A stretch of DNA of 64,000 nucleotides from Cyclobacteriaceae bacterium (lineage in GTDB: Bacteria; Bacteroidota; Bacteroidia; Cytophagales; Cyclobacteriaceae). Each line of letters begins with the position of its first letter. Position 1 is the first letter of the stretch. The notes beneath the pieces are model-generated. The model was not told where the DNA came from, searched no databases, and saw nothing but the letters and a program-made list of their open reading frames with translations. Position numbers and translations under genes: made by a program. Of the stretch, positions 44,203 to 52,211 are shown piece after piece. The stretch is from NCBI GenBank assembly GCA_028281285.1, contig JANQKF010000022.1, positions 1 through 64,000 of the forward strand, given 5' to 3'.

Positions 44203-44693
44203 AGAGAGGCCGTTCCTTTTTTCAGCCAAAGTCCATAAAAGTTATTAAAAACATGGACATGATCTGTTTCTTGTCCTGATATCGTTTGAACTTTCTGATT
44301 CACGTTTTTCCAATGGATAATTCCACCATCCAGATTGACTACATTCTTAAAGCCTTTATCCAACAATTCATCTGCTTTCATTGCACTTCTGTAACCAACA
44401 GTACAATACAAAAGAATCGGTTGGTCCTTCGGAATTACATTGAGTAGTCGCTTGTCATATCTGAACGCATTTGCAATATGACTTACTTCGTACTCCTCTT
44501 GTTCCCGAACGTCAAGAATAAGAACGTCAGGATTTGAAATCAATTCCAAGGCAATGTCGGGCTCAATACTTTTGATAGAAGAAGGGTAGAAATGGCGAAA
44601 GAATGTACCATCGCTGGACGCGATAAACATAAGGAGGATCACCCCAAACAAGGGAAGACTCAGTAGTTTGATAACATTCTTTGGCGTTTTCAT
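44199..44693 (-). CDS. Rhodanese-domain protein, membrane anchored
   Basis: The protein has 164 residues from ATG 44693. An N-terminal hydrophobic segment (LSLPLFGVILLMFIASSDG) could be an anchor or signal. The rhodanese domain has LILDVREQEEYEVSHIANAF, and the active-site loop LLYCTVGYRSAMKADEL with the catalytic Cys. It ends NLDGGIIHWK. It may transfer sulfur or reduce arsenate through thiol chemistry. It is the first gene of the four-gene arsM operon. A -7 element ends 6 bases upstream of the ATG. Confidence 0.82.
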   Translation of the reverse strand: MKTPKNVIKLLSLPLFGVILLMFIASSDGTFFRHFYPSSIKSIEPDIALELISNPDVLILDVREQEEYEVSHIANAFRYDKRLLNVIPKDQPILLYCTVGYRSAMKADELLDKGFKNVVNLDGGIIHWKNVNQKVQTISGQETDHVHVFNNFYGLWLKKGTASL

Positions 44694-44699
44694 TGGTCT

Positions 44700-44707
44700 C
44701 AAAGTTA
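44700..44707 (-). promoter_or_regulatory. -7 promoter element TAACTTTG for the arsM operon
   Basis: The minus strand reads TAACTTTG, a full TAnnTTTG match that ends 6 bases before the ATG. Transcription would begin at or within a few bases of the start codon, a leaderless arrangement. Confidence 0.5.
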
Positions 44708-44814
44708 AGACTAAGGAATAATGGAATTGTTTGTAAACCGACTAATCCTGATGAATAGTTCCATCAATATCGTTCAAGCGACAAAGCAAATAATTATTAC
44801 CTTCAAAGCACAGT

Positions 44815-45807
44815 ATGAACAAGAAAAGGAGACTTTCCCAAGAAGAATATGTCAACGGCATACTTTCCGGAGATCGACTGATTCTCAGTCGTGCAATCAC
44901 CTTAGTGGAAAGTACCAATTCTGACGACATGTCTATGGCCGAAAAAGTCTTGGCTCAACTTATTCCGCATTCAGGAAATTCGATCAGAATCGGGATTACC
45001 GGTGTGCCTGGAGTGGGGAAAAGTACCTTTATTGAAGCTTTTGGGACCCATGTAACGAATTTAGGGAGAAAGCTGGCTGTATTGACCATAGACCCGTCCA
45101 GTCAATTGACCAAAGGGAGTATCCTGGGTGACAAGACCCGAATGGAAGAACTCTCCCGAAACCCTAATGCTTTTATCCGGCCTTCAGCTTCCGGTACTAC
45201 TTTGGGAGGGGTAAGTAATAAGACTCGTGAAGTGATTCTGTTATGTGAGGCGGCCGGCTTCGATACGCTATTTGTGGAAACCGTAGGAGTGGGGCAAAGC
45301 GAAACTTTAGTTAAAGGGATGGTTGATTTCTTCCTTTTATTGATGTTGTCCGGTGCAGGAGATGAGCTTCAGGGAATTAAAAAGGGGATTATGGAAATGG
45401 CTGATGCGGTGGTAATCAACAAGGCGGATGGAGATAACATTAAACCTTCTAAGCGAGCCAAAGCCGAATATCAAAATGCACTGCATCTGTTCCCTGCTGC
45501 CGAATCGGGCTGGGTCCCAACCGTCAAACTTTGTTCTTCGCTTCAAAATACCGGTTTGGAAGAAATATGGGAGATGATCGAAAAGTACCTGGCTCAAACC
45601 CGAGGGAACGGGTTCTTTGAAGAAAACCGTAAACGACAACAGGTTAATTGGATGCATGAGCATATCACGAGTCTGTTAAAAGCTCAGTTCTACGAAAATG
45701 CGGAAATCAAAACTGTGATCCCCGGTATTTTGAAAAAGGTGGAATCTGGTGAGCTACCTGCCCTTAATGCGGCAAATCAATTACTCAGTATGTTCAGGAG
45801 AAAATAA
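44815..45807 (+). CDS. meaB: Methylmalonyl-CoA mutase-associated GTPase MeaB
   Basis: The 330-residue G3E-family P-loop GTPase has Walker A ITGVPGVGKSTFIEAFG near residue 60, the switch region IDPSSQLTKGSILGDKTRME, and DTLFVETVGVGQSETLVKGM. NKADG provides guanine recognition. MeaB/ArgK proteins load and protect the B12-dependent mutase. Its client is probably the methylmalonyl-CoA mutase at 61944. The two genes are about 16 kb apart rather than adjacent. The sequence 45808-45874 contains two direct TCCCCCGAG repeats around a GTTGA/TCAAC stem, which might serve as terminator. Confidence 0.93.
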   Translation: MNKKRRLSQEEYVNGILSGDRLILSRAITLVESTNSDDMSMAEKVLAQLIPHSGNSIRIGITGVPGVGKSTFIEAFGTHVTNLGRKLAVLTIDPSSQLTKGSILGDKTRMEELSRNPNAFIRPSASGTTLGGVSNKTREVILLCEAAGFDTLFVETVGVGQSETLVKGMVDFFLLLMLSGAGDELQGIKKGIMEMADAVVINKADGDNIKPSKRAKAEYQNALHLFPAAESGWVPTVKLCSSLQNTGLEEIWEMIEKYLAQTRGNGFFEENRKRQQVNWMHEHITSLLKAQFYENAEIKTVIPGILKKVESGELPALNAANQLLSMFRRK

Positions 45808-45874
45808 AAATCCCCCGAGATCCGTTGATTTTCAACTTCCCCCGAGGGCATAATCGGTCATGATTATGTGTTTC

Positions 45875-46582
45875 TTAATTGCTTCGCTTTATACTGGAGG
45901 CACCGGACGAATCTGAATTCACCTCAGGGCTCCCTTTGTATCGGATGCTTGATGCACCGGAAGCTCTCGCATCTAATCGATCTGACACGCTCACTCGGGC
46001 AGACCCTGCACCGGTCACCCTGATATCTGCTATTTCACTTTCCAGATCAAATGCTCGATACACGGTAGCACCACTTGTTTTAAGGGTCTGTTCCTTAGCG
46101 CGTCCTTCCATGTTGATCACGCAAGCTCCAGAAGCTTCGATATAAAGGTCATCAACATCCACAGCGAGGTTGATCACAGAGGCACCGGACATATCTATAT
46201 CCAAATTGTCTCCTTTGAGTACGTCCTCTGAACGCATGCTCACCGCTCCGCTTACACTAATGGCATCGAGGCTCTTTACAGTCAACCATGCTCTTGGAGA
46301 TTCACGCATTCTTCTTCTGCCTCGGGTATCACGTAGTCTGATCACTAGTTTACCCCCTCGCACCTCGGTGATTACATCATCGATATAGCGTTCATCCACT
46401 TCGATTTCAAGAGATTCGGTATTGCCAACCTTAATGTCCACTTTAAAAGCACTGCTTACACTTAATTCGTGAAAGTTGCTGACATCCCTTTTCTCACGAG
46501 TCTGGCCTAAGGCTACTTGTGCTGCTAAGAACAACATCATCATTGCCATGTATACCCCTCGTTTGTACATCAGACTTCTCAT
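45875..46582 (-). CDS. DUF2807 (GIN-domain) exported protein
   Basis: The 235-residue protein has a signal peptide ending VALGQ. After RDVSNFHELSVSSAFKVDI comes a right-handed beta-helix-like repeat: strands with SGA or ASG turns, for example ISVSGAVSMRSE, DMSGASVINLA and EASGACVINMEG. It ends VNSDSSGASSIKR. This is the GIN/DUF2807 adhesin-like fold. It probably lies in the periplasm or on the surface. Function is unestablished. It has a divergent gene at 47014 with a long structured gap between. Confidence 0.85.
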   Translation of the reverse strand: MRSLMYKRGVYMAMMMLFLAAQVALGQTREKRDVSNFHELSVSSAFKVDIKVGNTESLEIEVDERYIDDVITEVRGGKLVIRLRDTRGRRRMRESPRAWLTVKSLDAISVSGAVSMRSEDVLKGDNLDIDMSGASVINLAVDVDDLYIEASGACVINMEGRAKEQTLKTSGATVYRAFDLESEIADIRVTGAGSARVSVSDRLDARASGASSIRYKGSPEVNSDSSGASSIKRSN

Positions 46583-46651
46583 CTTCGTATTCGTTTTTGT
46601 TTTCTGATCTAAAGATTATGGAAAATTAGAAAGGTTGCACTTTAACCAAAA

Positions 46652-46759
46652 GTTATACAATAGATTTCTATTGTATAACCTGACGATTTGAAAATCATTG
46701 ACTTCTCGTGCCACTATAAAGTGAGTAGTCAATTTTCTAAAGTCAGGGTTAATCCTGAC
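46652..46759. promoter_or_regulatory. Dense inverted-repeat block, possible structured RNA or operator
   Basis: GTTATACAATAGA (46652-46664) and TCTATTGTATAAC (46667-46679) form a perfect 13-bp palindrome with a TT centre. From 46679 to 46747 a long imperfect stem runs CCTGAC/GTCAGG, GAAAAT/ATTTTC, TGACT/AGTCA and CACT/AGTG around an ATAA loop. GTCAGG (46742-46747) can also pair with CCTGAC at 46754-46759, an alternative hairpin. The remainder of the 430-base gap 46583-47013 shows nothing firm. Confidence 0.4.
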
Positions 46760-47013
46760 AAAATGCTGATGTATGTTTTAGGGCTTTTACGGAGTTTCAC
46801 ATTGTTCTGCATTTTCGTCAACCATTCATTTGAAAAATGAATAATGGATTAATAAAAAATGTGATCGGTAGTTCAGAGGGAAATCACTAATTTATGAGAG
46901 CGTCATCTGGATTCCATTGAGGATGACTCCAATCCACGATTATAGGTATCCAGTCATAACGATGACATACCTAAGCAACTAAAAGCAAGACTTTAGGCTT
47001 TATAATACCTGTT

Positions 47014-48348
47014 ATGCAACACATTGTAATTATTGGTAACGGAATATCGGGAATCACCGCTGCCAGACATATTCGAAAGAAGAGCGATCACAAAATCACT
47101 GTGATCTCTGCTGAAACGGATCATTTTTTCTCCCGCACTGCCTTAATGTATATCTACATGGGCCATATGAAATATGAGCATACAAAGCCCTATGAAGACT
47201 GGTTTTGGGCCAAGAATAGGATCGATCTCAAACGAGCTTATGTAGAATCGGTGAATACCAATTCCAAAACACTTACCCTCTCGGGGGGTGAATCCTTGGC
47301 CTATGATAAGCTAATCCTCGCCACCGGCTCAAAATCGAATAAGTTCGGTTGGCCCGGACAGGATTTAAAGGCCGTTCAGGGCTTGTATAGCTATCAGGAT
47401 TTGGAATCGATGGAACGAGACACCAAAGACATAACAAGGGCTGTGATTGTTGGAGGTGGGTTGATCGGTATTGAAATGGCTGAAATGCTGCTCTCAAGAA
47501 ACATTCCGGTGACCTTCCTGGTAAGGGAATCGAGTTTCTGGAATAATGTGTTGCCACCTGAAGAATCGGATATGATTAACAGGCATATCCGTGAACACCA
47601 CGTGGATCTAAGGCTATCTACCGAGCTAAAAGAGATTCTTTCCGATGAAAACGGAAGGGCCAGAGCCGTAGTAACCGGGGATGGGGAAGAGATTGCCTGT
47701 CAGTTCGTAGGATTGACAGCCGGAGTGTCTCCGAATATCGACTTTCTGAAATCATCGGGCATTGAGATCAATCGAGGAATTGTAGTCGATCCGTATCTGA
47801 AGACAAGTGCAGAAGATGTATATGCGATTGGAGATTGTGCGGAATTCAGTGAACCTAATGGAGAGCGTAGACCCATTGAACAGGTGTGGTATACCGGCCG
47901 GATGATGGGAGAGACGGTTGCGGAAAGTATCTGTAATACCCCAACACGCTATACTCCCGGGCATTGGTTTAACTCAGCCAAGTTTTTCGATATAGAATAC
48001 CAGACCTATGGTTGGGTGTGGGCAACTCCAAAGGAGAATGAAGCCAGCTTTTATTGGGAGCATGAAGAGGGAAAGCTTTGTCTTCGACTGGTCTTTGACA
48101 AAGAAAGCCACCAGTTATTGGGTGTCAACAACTTTGGGATCCGATTGAGGCACCATGCTTTCGACAAGTGGTTCAACCAGGAAAAAAGTGTGGAATATGT
48201 GCTTGAACATCTGGCCGATGCCAACTTCGACCCAGAACTCTATAAGACGTATGAGGAGGAAATCATCAGAAAGTTCAATGCTGACTTCAATGCCAATGTG
48301 AAGCTCAAAAAGAAGAGCTGGAAACGAATTTTAGAATTAGTATCATAA
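47014..48348 (+). CDS. FAD-dependent pyridine-nucleotide-disulfide-type oxidoreductase
   Basis: The 444-residue protein has an FAD-binding Rossmann motif IVIIGNGISGITAARHIR at the N-terminus. The central NAD(P)-binding motif is AVIVGGGLIGIEMAEMLL (about 147), and the FAD-binding TSAEDVYAIGDCAEF lies near 265. The last 120 residues (from FDIEYQTYGWVWATP) are unlike the usual dimer domain and end in a basic helix. It resembles nitrite-reductase-large or rubredoxin-reductase-type NADH oxidoreductases. The polyferredoxin gene 16 bases downstream suggests it passes electrons into a membrane FeS protein. Confidence 0.85.
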   Translation: MQHIVIIGNGISGITAARHIRKKSDHKITVISAETDHFFSRTALMYIYMGHMKYEHTKPYEDWFWAKNRIDLKRAYVESVNTNSKTLTLSGGESLAYDKLILATGSKSNKFGWPGQDLKAVQGLYSYQDLESMERDTKDITRAVIVGGGLIGIEMAEMLLSRNIPVTFLVRESSFWNNVLPPEESDMINRHIREHHVDLRLSTELKEILSDENGRARAVVTGDGEEIACQFVGLTAGVSPNIDFLKSSGIEINRGIVVDPYLKTSAEDVYAIGDCAEFSEPNGERRPIEQVWYTGRMMGETVAESICNTPTRYTPGHWFNSAKFFDIEYQTYGWVWATPKENEASFYWEHEEGKLCLRLVFDKESHQLLGVNNFGIRLRHHAFDKWFNQEKSVEYVLEHLADANFDPELYKTYEEEIIRKFNADFNANVKLKKKSWKRILELVS

Positions 48349-48364
48349 GAAATCACCGAATAAT

Positions 48365-49792
48365 ATGTCTACTCAAGACCCTAGTTTATCAATTGCCAAC
48401 CCGGAACCTAAAGACACGGATGCACTCCAGAAATTGGGTTTGGCCCTGGCCGGTATCGGTCTCCTGATCTTATTCCTCGCCTGGGGCAATGTCAGCATTC
48501 CGGCTAACATTGGACTTCCTCTTTCATTAGGCGGAATACTGATCGGTGTTTCCATTTATGGTGCACGCGCCTATGCCAAACAACCCGCTGGAATTAAGAA
48601 TAATGGGGTTTGGTTTAAAAGCCTTACCAACCGAGGTGTGTTGGGCTGGATTGTTGGTATTGTGCTCACCGGCTTTTATGTGCTGCTTTATTGGTATCCC
48701 GAGTTTATTGGGTACAAACCGGGAACAGGTAATGAAGGCTTGGTGGCCTTATTCGATCCTTTGAGCATGTTCTTCAAAGGGACACCAGCATCACAATGGT
48801 TTGTATATGGTACCATTTATACTCTGGCCATTACATCATTGGGGGTCAAATTCATCTATAAGTACCGTCATAATCGGTATCAGCTATGGAGAACTGTAGC
48901 CGTCATGATTGCGCAGTTCTTCCTGGCCTATTTCATTCCGGAGATATTGGCAGGGCTCAATTATAACGATGTGACAACTGCTTCAGGGGAATACCTGGGC
49001 TACTATAATACTGACCTGAAGAACGTCTGGCCGTTGGACTATGACTTCTTCCATAACTGGCAACAAGACGCTTTCCGACAAGAGGCCTATCAACCGGTAG
49101 GTGTGCTCTTCCTGATCATTGGTATTGCGATGTTCCTTGTTGTCACCCCGGTGCTTACTTATTATGTCGGAAAAAGATGGTATTGTTCCTGGATATGTGG
49201 ATGTGGAGGCCTTGCAGAGACTGCCGGTGATCCTTTCCGTCACCTTTCCTCTAAGAAATTAAGTGCATGGAGACTGGAACGTTGGTTGATCCATGGAGTC
49301 ATGGTCTTTGTATTTGTTATGACAGCAGCGACCGTCTACGGCTATTTCTGGAATACCGGTCAGGTATTTGGTCTTGATATCTATGCCAACTTCCAAAAAC
49401 CTTACGGTTTCTTAATTGGAGCAGCATTCTCCGGAGTGATAGGGGTTGGTTTTTACCCAATGTTGGGTAGTAGAGTATGGTGCCGATTCGGCTGCCCGAT
49501 GGCAGGATATATGGGAATCATTCAGCGTTTTAAATCCCGATTCAGAATAACTACGAATGGGGGGCAGTGTATCTCGTGTGGAAATTGCTCTACCTACTGT
49601 GAGCAGGGGATTGATGTGCGAGCTTACGCACAAAAAGGGCAGAACATCGTTCGTGCCTCCTGTGTGGGTTGTGGCATCTGTTCTGCAGTTTGCCCAAGAG
49701 GTGTATTGAAATTGGAGAATGGACCTGAATCTGGACGCACCGAGCTTCCTCCGATTATGATCGGAAATGATAGTTTTAAATTGGCCGAGTAA
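48365..49792 (+). CDS. Membrane polyferredoxin (NapH/CcoG-like 4Fe-4S protein)
   Basis: The 475-residue protein has two N-terminal helices, about six more helices, and a NapH-type FeS domain. Cys motifs are WYCSWICGCGG and VWCRFGCPMAG near the membrane edge, and two [4Fe-4S] ferredoxin clusters CISCGNCSTYCEQ and CVGCGICSAVCPRG at the C-terminus. A large loop near residues 200-240 is rich in Tyr and Asp. It probably conducts electrons from the upstream FAD protein to a quinone or periplasmic acceptor. The direction is not set by sequence. A clear terminator follows. Confidence 0.85.
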   Translation: MSTQDPSLSIANPEPKDTDALQKLGLALAGIGLLILFLAWGNVSIPANIGLPLSLGGILIGVSIYGARAYAKQPAGIKNNGVWFKSLTNRGVLGWIVGIVLTGFYVLLYWYPEFIGYKPGTGNEGLVALFDPLSMFFKGTPASQWFVYGTIYTLAITSLGVKFIYKYRHNRYQLWRTVAVMIAQFFLAYFIPEILAGLNYNDVTTASGEYLGYYNTDLKNVWPLDYDFFHNWQQDAFRQEAYQPVGVLFLIIGIAMFLVVTPVLTYYVGKRWYCSWICGCGGLAETAGDPFRHLSSKKLSAWRLERWLIHGVMVFVFVMTAATVYGYFWNTGQVFGLDIYANFQKPYGFLIGAAFSGVIGVGFYPMLGSRVWCRFGCPMAGYMGIIQRFKSRFRITTNGGQCISCGNCSTYCEQGIDVRAYAQKGQNIVRASCVGCGICSAVCPRGVLKLENGPESGRTELPPIMIGNDSFKLAE

Positions 49793-49809
49793 GGAATTTT
49801 AATAAGAGC

Positions 49810-49836
49810 AAAGCCTTGAGATTTTCTCAAGGCTTT
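49810..49836 (+). terminator. Intrinsic terminator after the polyferredoxin gene
   Basis: AAAGCCTTGAGA (49810-49821) and TCTCAAGGCTTT (49825-49836) form a perfect 12-bp stem with a TTT loop and T-run to 49839. Confidence 0.9.
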
Positions 49837-49860
49837 TTTGTGCATAATACCCTATTAGAA

Positions 49861-50346
49861 TCATTTTATTGCTTGCCATTCTTTGACGAACTTGTCATAG
49901 CCCTCTTGTGTATACTTAATGGCGCGATCAAAGATTCCCTTGAAGTCATTAGGTCCATTGACAAGCAATTCCGTAGAAGCCCAGAGCATGCTGTTATACC
50001 AATAGACTTTGGTTACTTTCAAATCTTGGGTAAGGTCATGGCAAATCCTATAAACCTGGGCCTTCTTAGCTTCATCGGTGATTTTAAGGTTCGCAACTCT
50101 CATCAGTCTAAAGAAGTTCTGGTCTTTCCTGTCAATGGTGATAAAATAGGACTTATCGTTATAAGTGAATTTGACATCTCCATCCTTGTCAATTTCAGCC
50201 GTTATTCCTTTGGAGGATAAGAAACTCACATATTCCTTTTGTGCATTGGATACCCAGGAAGGAGTGCTTCTAACGGCCTCTTCTTCCTGTGCGTGGGATG
50301 CTACTGAAAAAACGAATAAGAATAAAAGAACAAGTAAACGCTGCAT
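49861..50346 (-). CDS. Exported YbjN-like protein
   Basis: The 161-residue protein has a signal peptide ending ASHAQ. The mature part contains VSFLSSKGITAEIDKDGDVKF and RLMRVANLKITDEAKKAQVY, resembling the YbjN/type-III-chaperone-like fold. The Bacteroidota version is exported. The later region is Trp/Tyr rich (KVYWYNSMLWAS). It shows no catalytic residues and is probably periplasmic. It stands alone and is convergent with the polyferredoxin gene. Confidence 0.6.
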   Translation of the reverse strand: MQRLLVLLFLFVFSVASHAQEEEAVRSTPSWVSNAQKEYVSFLSSKGITAEIDKDGDVKFTYNDKSYFITIDRKDQNFFRLMRVANLKITDEAKKAQVYRICHDLTQDLKVTKVYWYNSMLWASTELLVNGPNDFKGIFDRAIKYTQEGYDKFVKEWQAIK

Positions 50347-50449
50347 GAGGGTTAAGTTATGGTCATTATGAATATACTCAATTCAAAATGAGCGACAATA
50401 GGGCTCGAGTGCCTACGAAGCTGACCAGCGTTTACTAAGAACTGAAACT

Positions 50450-50965
50450 CTACCCCTTTTGAGATCGCGGACCCTGGGTTTTTTTATAGTACTCTTTGAA
50501 CCTCAATTGCCAGGTCTTGCCATTATCATAGGATTTTTCGCTAATCCTCATTAGCTCTGTTTCAGATGAAGGTATCCATGCCTGTCTTGACAAATACTTG
50601 TCTCCATTGATATTGAAGTTCTTGTAGTTATACCAATGTCCATCCACCTTACGACATTCCCAAATTTGGTAGTGTCCTGCCTCACTTAGCCAGACATAAC
50701 TCCATGTATTGTTTACCTCATCCCAGGCTCTTAGTCCAAATGCCTTAAAGCGGCTACCATCAGGTTCTGCCATATACCAGCTTTCAGCCAAAAAATATCG
50801 ATGAATTCCACGGCCCACCTCAAATCTGGTAGCGGTGGTGTCTACTTTACCATCGATGATTTGGTGCCAGGTACCTTCCCAGAAATCAAAATGTTTAGAA
50901 TCTTCCTGCGCTAGACTTGAAAGGGCCAGAATGGAAAACAATGTTACTATTAGTGAACTGCGCAT
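50450..50965 (-). CDS. Exported protein of the DUF1579-like group
   Basis: The protein has 171 residues from ATG 50965, which begins MRSSLIVTLFSILALSSLAQ, a clean signal peptide. An ATG nine codons earlier is possible but adds a charged extension. The mature part has FDFWEGTWHQIIDG and GIHRYFLAESWYMAEPDGSR, with W-rich beta strands (WYNYKNFNINGDKYLSRQAW). This is typical of a small beta-barrel family. Function is unknown and likely periplasmic. It lies 62 bases from the divergent-in-order AraC gene, same strand. Confidence 0.65.
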   Translation of the reverse strand: MRSSLIVTLFSILALSSLAQEDSKHFDFWEGTWHQIIDGKVDTTATRFEVGRGIHRYFLAESWYMAEPDGSRFKAFGLRAWDEVNNTWSYVWLSEAGHYQIWECRKVDGHWYNYKNFNINGDKYLSRQAWIPSSETELMRISEKSYDNGKTWQLRFKEYYKKTQGPRSQKG

Positions 50966-51027
50966 CTTTTTTCGAGAAAGAGACGAAATCATTCGATGTC
51001 TATCGGATTTGCAAAATCGATATAGGT

Positions 51028-51996
51028 TTATCGGAATTTATCTCTGAACACCTTTGGACTAACCCCCTCACGCTGGCGAAAGTTAGTGTTGAATGAAGAA
51101 ATGGATCGAAATCCAACTTCATAGGCAATTGCACTGATCTTTGTTTCCGGATCGTGCTGTAGAAGTTCCCTGGCCTTCTGAATCCTGATTCCAATCACGT
51201 ACTGACTAAAACTGTTTGCAGATTGCCGATTAATAACACTTGAAAGTTGATGGCGCGGAAGGTCTAGTGCACGTGAGACTTTATTCAGATCTAAATCAAA
51301 GTCTGCATAATGCTTTTCGATATATTTTCCGAATAAATCGAAATGAACTTCATCATTTGGCTGATGATTTAGGTTTGATTTTGATAATGCCAGATTTGTT
51401 TTGAATTCAACAAGCCTAAGCAATAAGATTAACGTGAAAAATACAGCCAAGGAAGAAGAGACCACATAGAAAGGAAATTCAAAAAAGAAGAACGCAGCAT
51501 TGAACAGGACGATCAGACTAACGAATCCGGCCATTCCCCAAAGTGTCATTTCACGAAAAGAGCTTTTTCTAAGTATTAAAACTGATCGTACAATGTATAT
51601 TATCGGGAAGAACAGCATGATTTTGTAGATCCAAAACCAGGATTCTATGGTAATACTTTCCCGAATCGCACTAGCAAACAGCAGGGCCAGTATTCCTGGA
51701 ATTGAGTGAAGAAGAAATCGAGATTGGAATCTCGTTTTTGGATTAACTGAGCAAAAAATAAAGAGTAAGAGGACAGGGCCCAGAAGGAGATAGGCACTGT
51801 GCATCAAATTAAAATAGAGATAGTTTAGTACAGAATGATCCGTATTTTGAGCGATTACCTTTCCAATTCTAATGGCCACCAAGACAGCTAGTAGGGCCAA
51901 TGCCTTATTGGCAAGTTTGTTTGAAGACTTGGATTTCAGCAATACAATAGCCGCAACAAGGGCATTAGTGATTCCTATTGCAGCAAATGTGATCAT
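51028..51996 (-). CDS. AraC-family regulator with seven-helix membrane N-domain
   Basis: The 322-residue protein has about seven hydrophobic segments in residues 1-205 (for example NALVAAIVLLKSKSS, LLGPVLLLFIFCSV and FFTLILLLRLVEF). The C-terminal AraC DNA-binding domain follows: DLDLNKVSRALDLPRHQLSS and ISAIAYEVGFRSISSFNTNF hold the two helix-turn-helix motifs. Such membrane-bound AraC proteins sense an extracellular or membrane signal directly. It may control the exported protein gene at 50450 on the same strand. The ligand is unknown. Confidence 0.88.
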   Translation of the reverse strand: MITFAAIGITNALVAAIVLLKSKSSNKLANKALALLAVLVAIRIGKVIAQNTDHSVLNYLYFNLMHSAYLLLGPVLLLFIFCSVNPKTRFQSRFLLHSIPGILALLFASAIRESITIESWFWIYKIMLFFPIIYIVRSVLILRKSSFREMTLWGMAGFVSLIVLFNAAFFFFEFPFYVVSSSLAVFFTLILLLRLVEFKTNLALSKSNLNHQPNDEVHFDLFGKYIEKHYADFDLDLNKVSRALDLPRHQLSSVINRQSANSFSQYVIGIRIQKARELLQHDPETKISAIAYEVGFRSISSFNTNFRQREGVSPKVFRDKFR

Positions 51997-52030
51997 GTTT
52001 TCAATTTAGCACAAAGAGGCCGTATTTATT

Positions 52031-52062
52031 AAAAAACCACACCAGCTTTCGCCAGTGTGGTT
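52031..52062 (-). terminator. Intrinsic terminator of the lipoprotein/DUF547 operon
   Basis: On the minus strand a 12-bp stem (two G-U wobbles) closes on a GAAA tetraloop, followed by TTTT from 52034-52031. The palindromic repeat at 52111 lies between the DUF547 stop and this hairpin. Confidence 0.8.
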
Positions 52063-52110
52063 AGGGGTGTATATGAAACTAATATATATGCTGACTTAAT
52101 TCTCTTGTAT

Positions 52111-52205
52111 GTCATGCTGAACTTGTTTCAGCATCTTCGAAATGGAGACACGAGATTCTGAAATGAACCTGCCTTTGCCGGCAGGCAGGCAAGTTCAGAA
52201 TGACT
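52111..52205. repeat. Dispersed intergenic palindromic repeat, copy 2
   Basis: It begins GTCATGCTGAACTT (52111-52124) and ends AAGTTCAGAATGAC (52191-52204), a terminal inverted repeat with one mismatch. Inside are a TTTCAG/CTGAAA pair and a CCTGCC...GGCAGG hairpin. Copy 1 at 24802 shares the first 30 bases with few changes. Confidence 0.6.
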
Positions 52206-52211
52206 CACTTT

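Noticed and set aside
45808..45874. Direct TCCCCCGAG repeats after meaB as a terminator or site
   Set aside because: They are direct rather than inverted, and the GTTGA/TCAAC stem between them is short. I could not support a firm feature.
47001..47006. TATAAT just before the FAD oxidoreductase start as a -10 box
   Set aside because: It ends 7 bases before the ATG, is of the proteobacterial type and lacks a -35. In Bacteroidota this is weak evidence.
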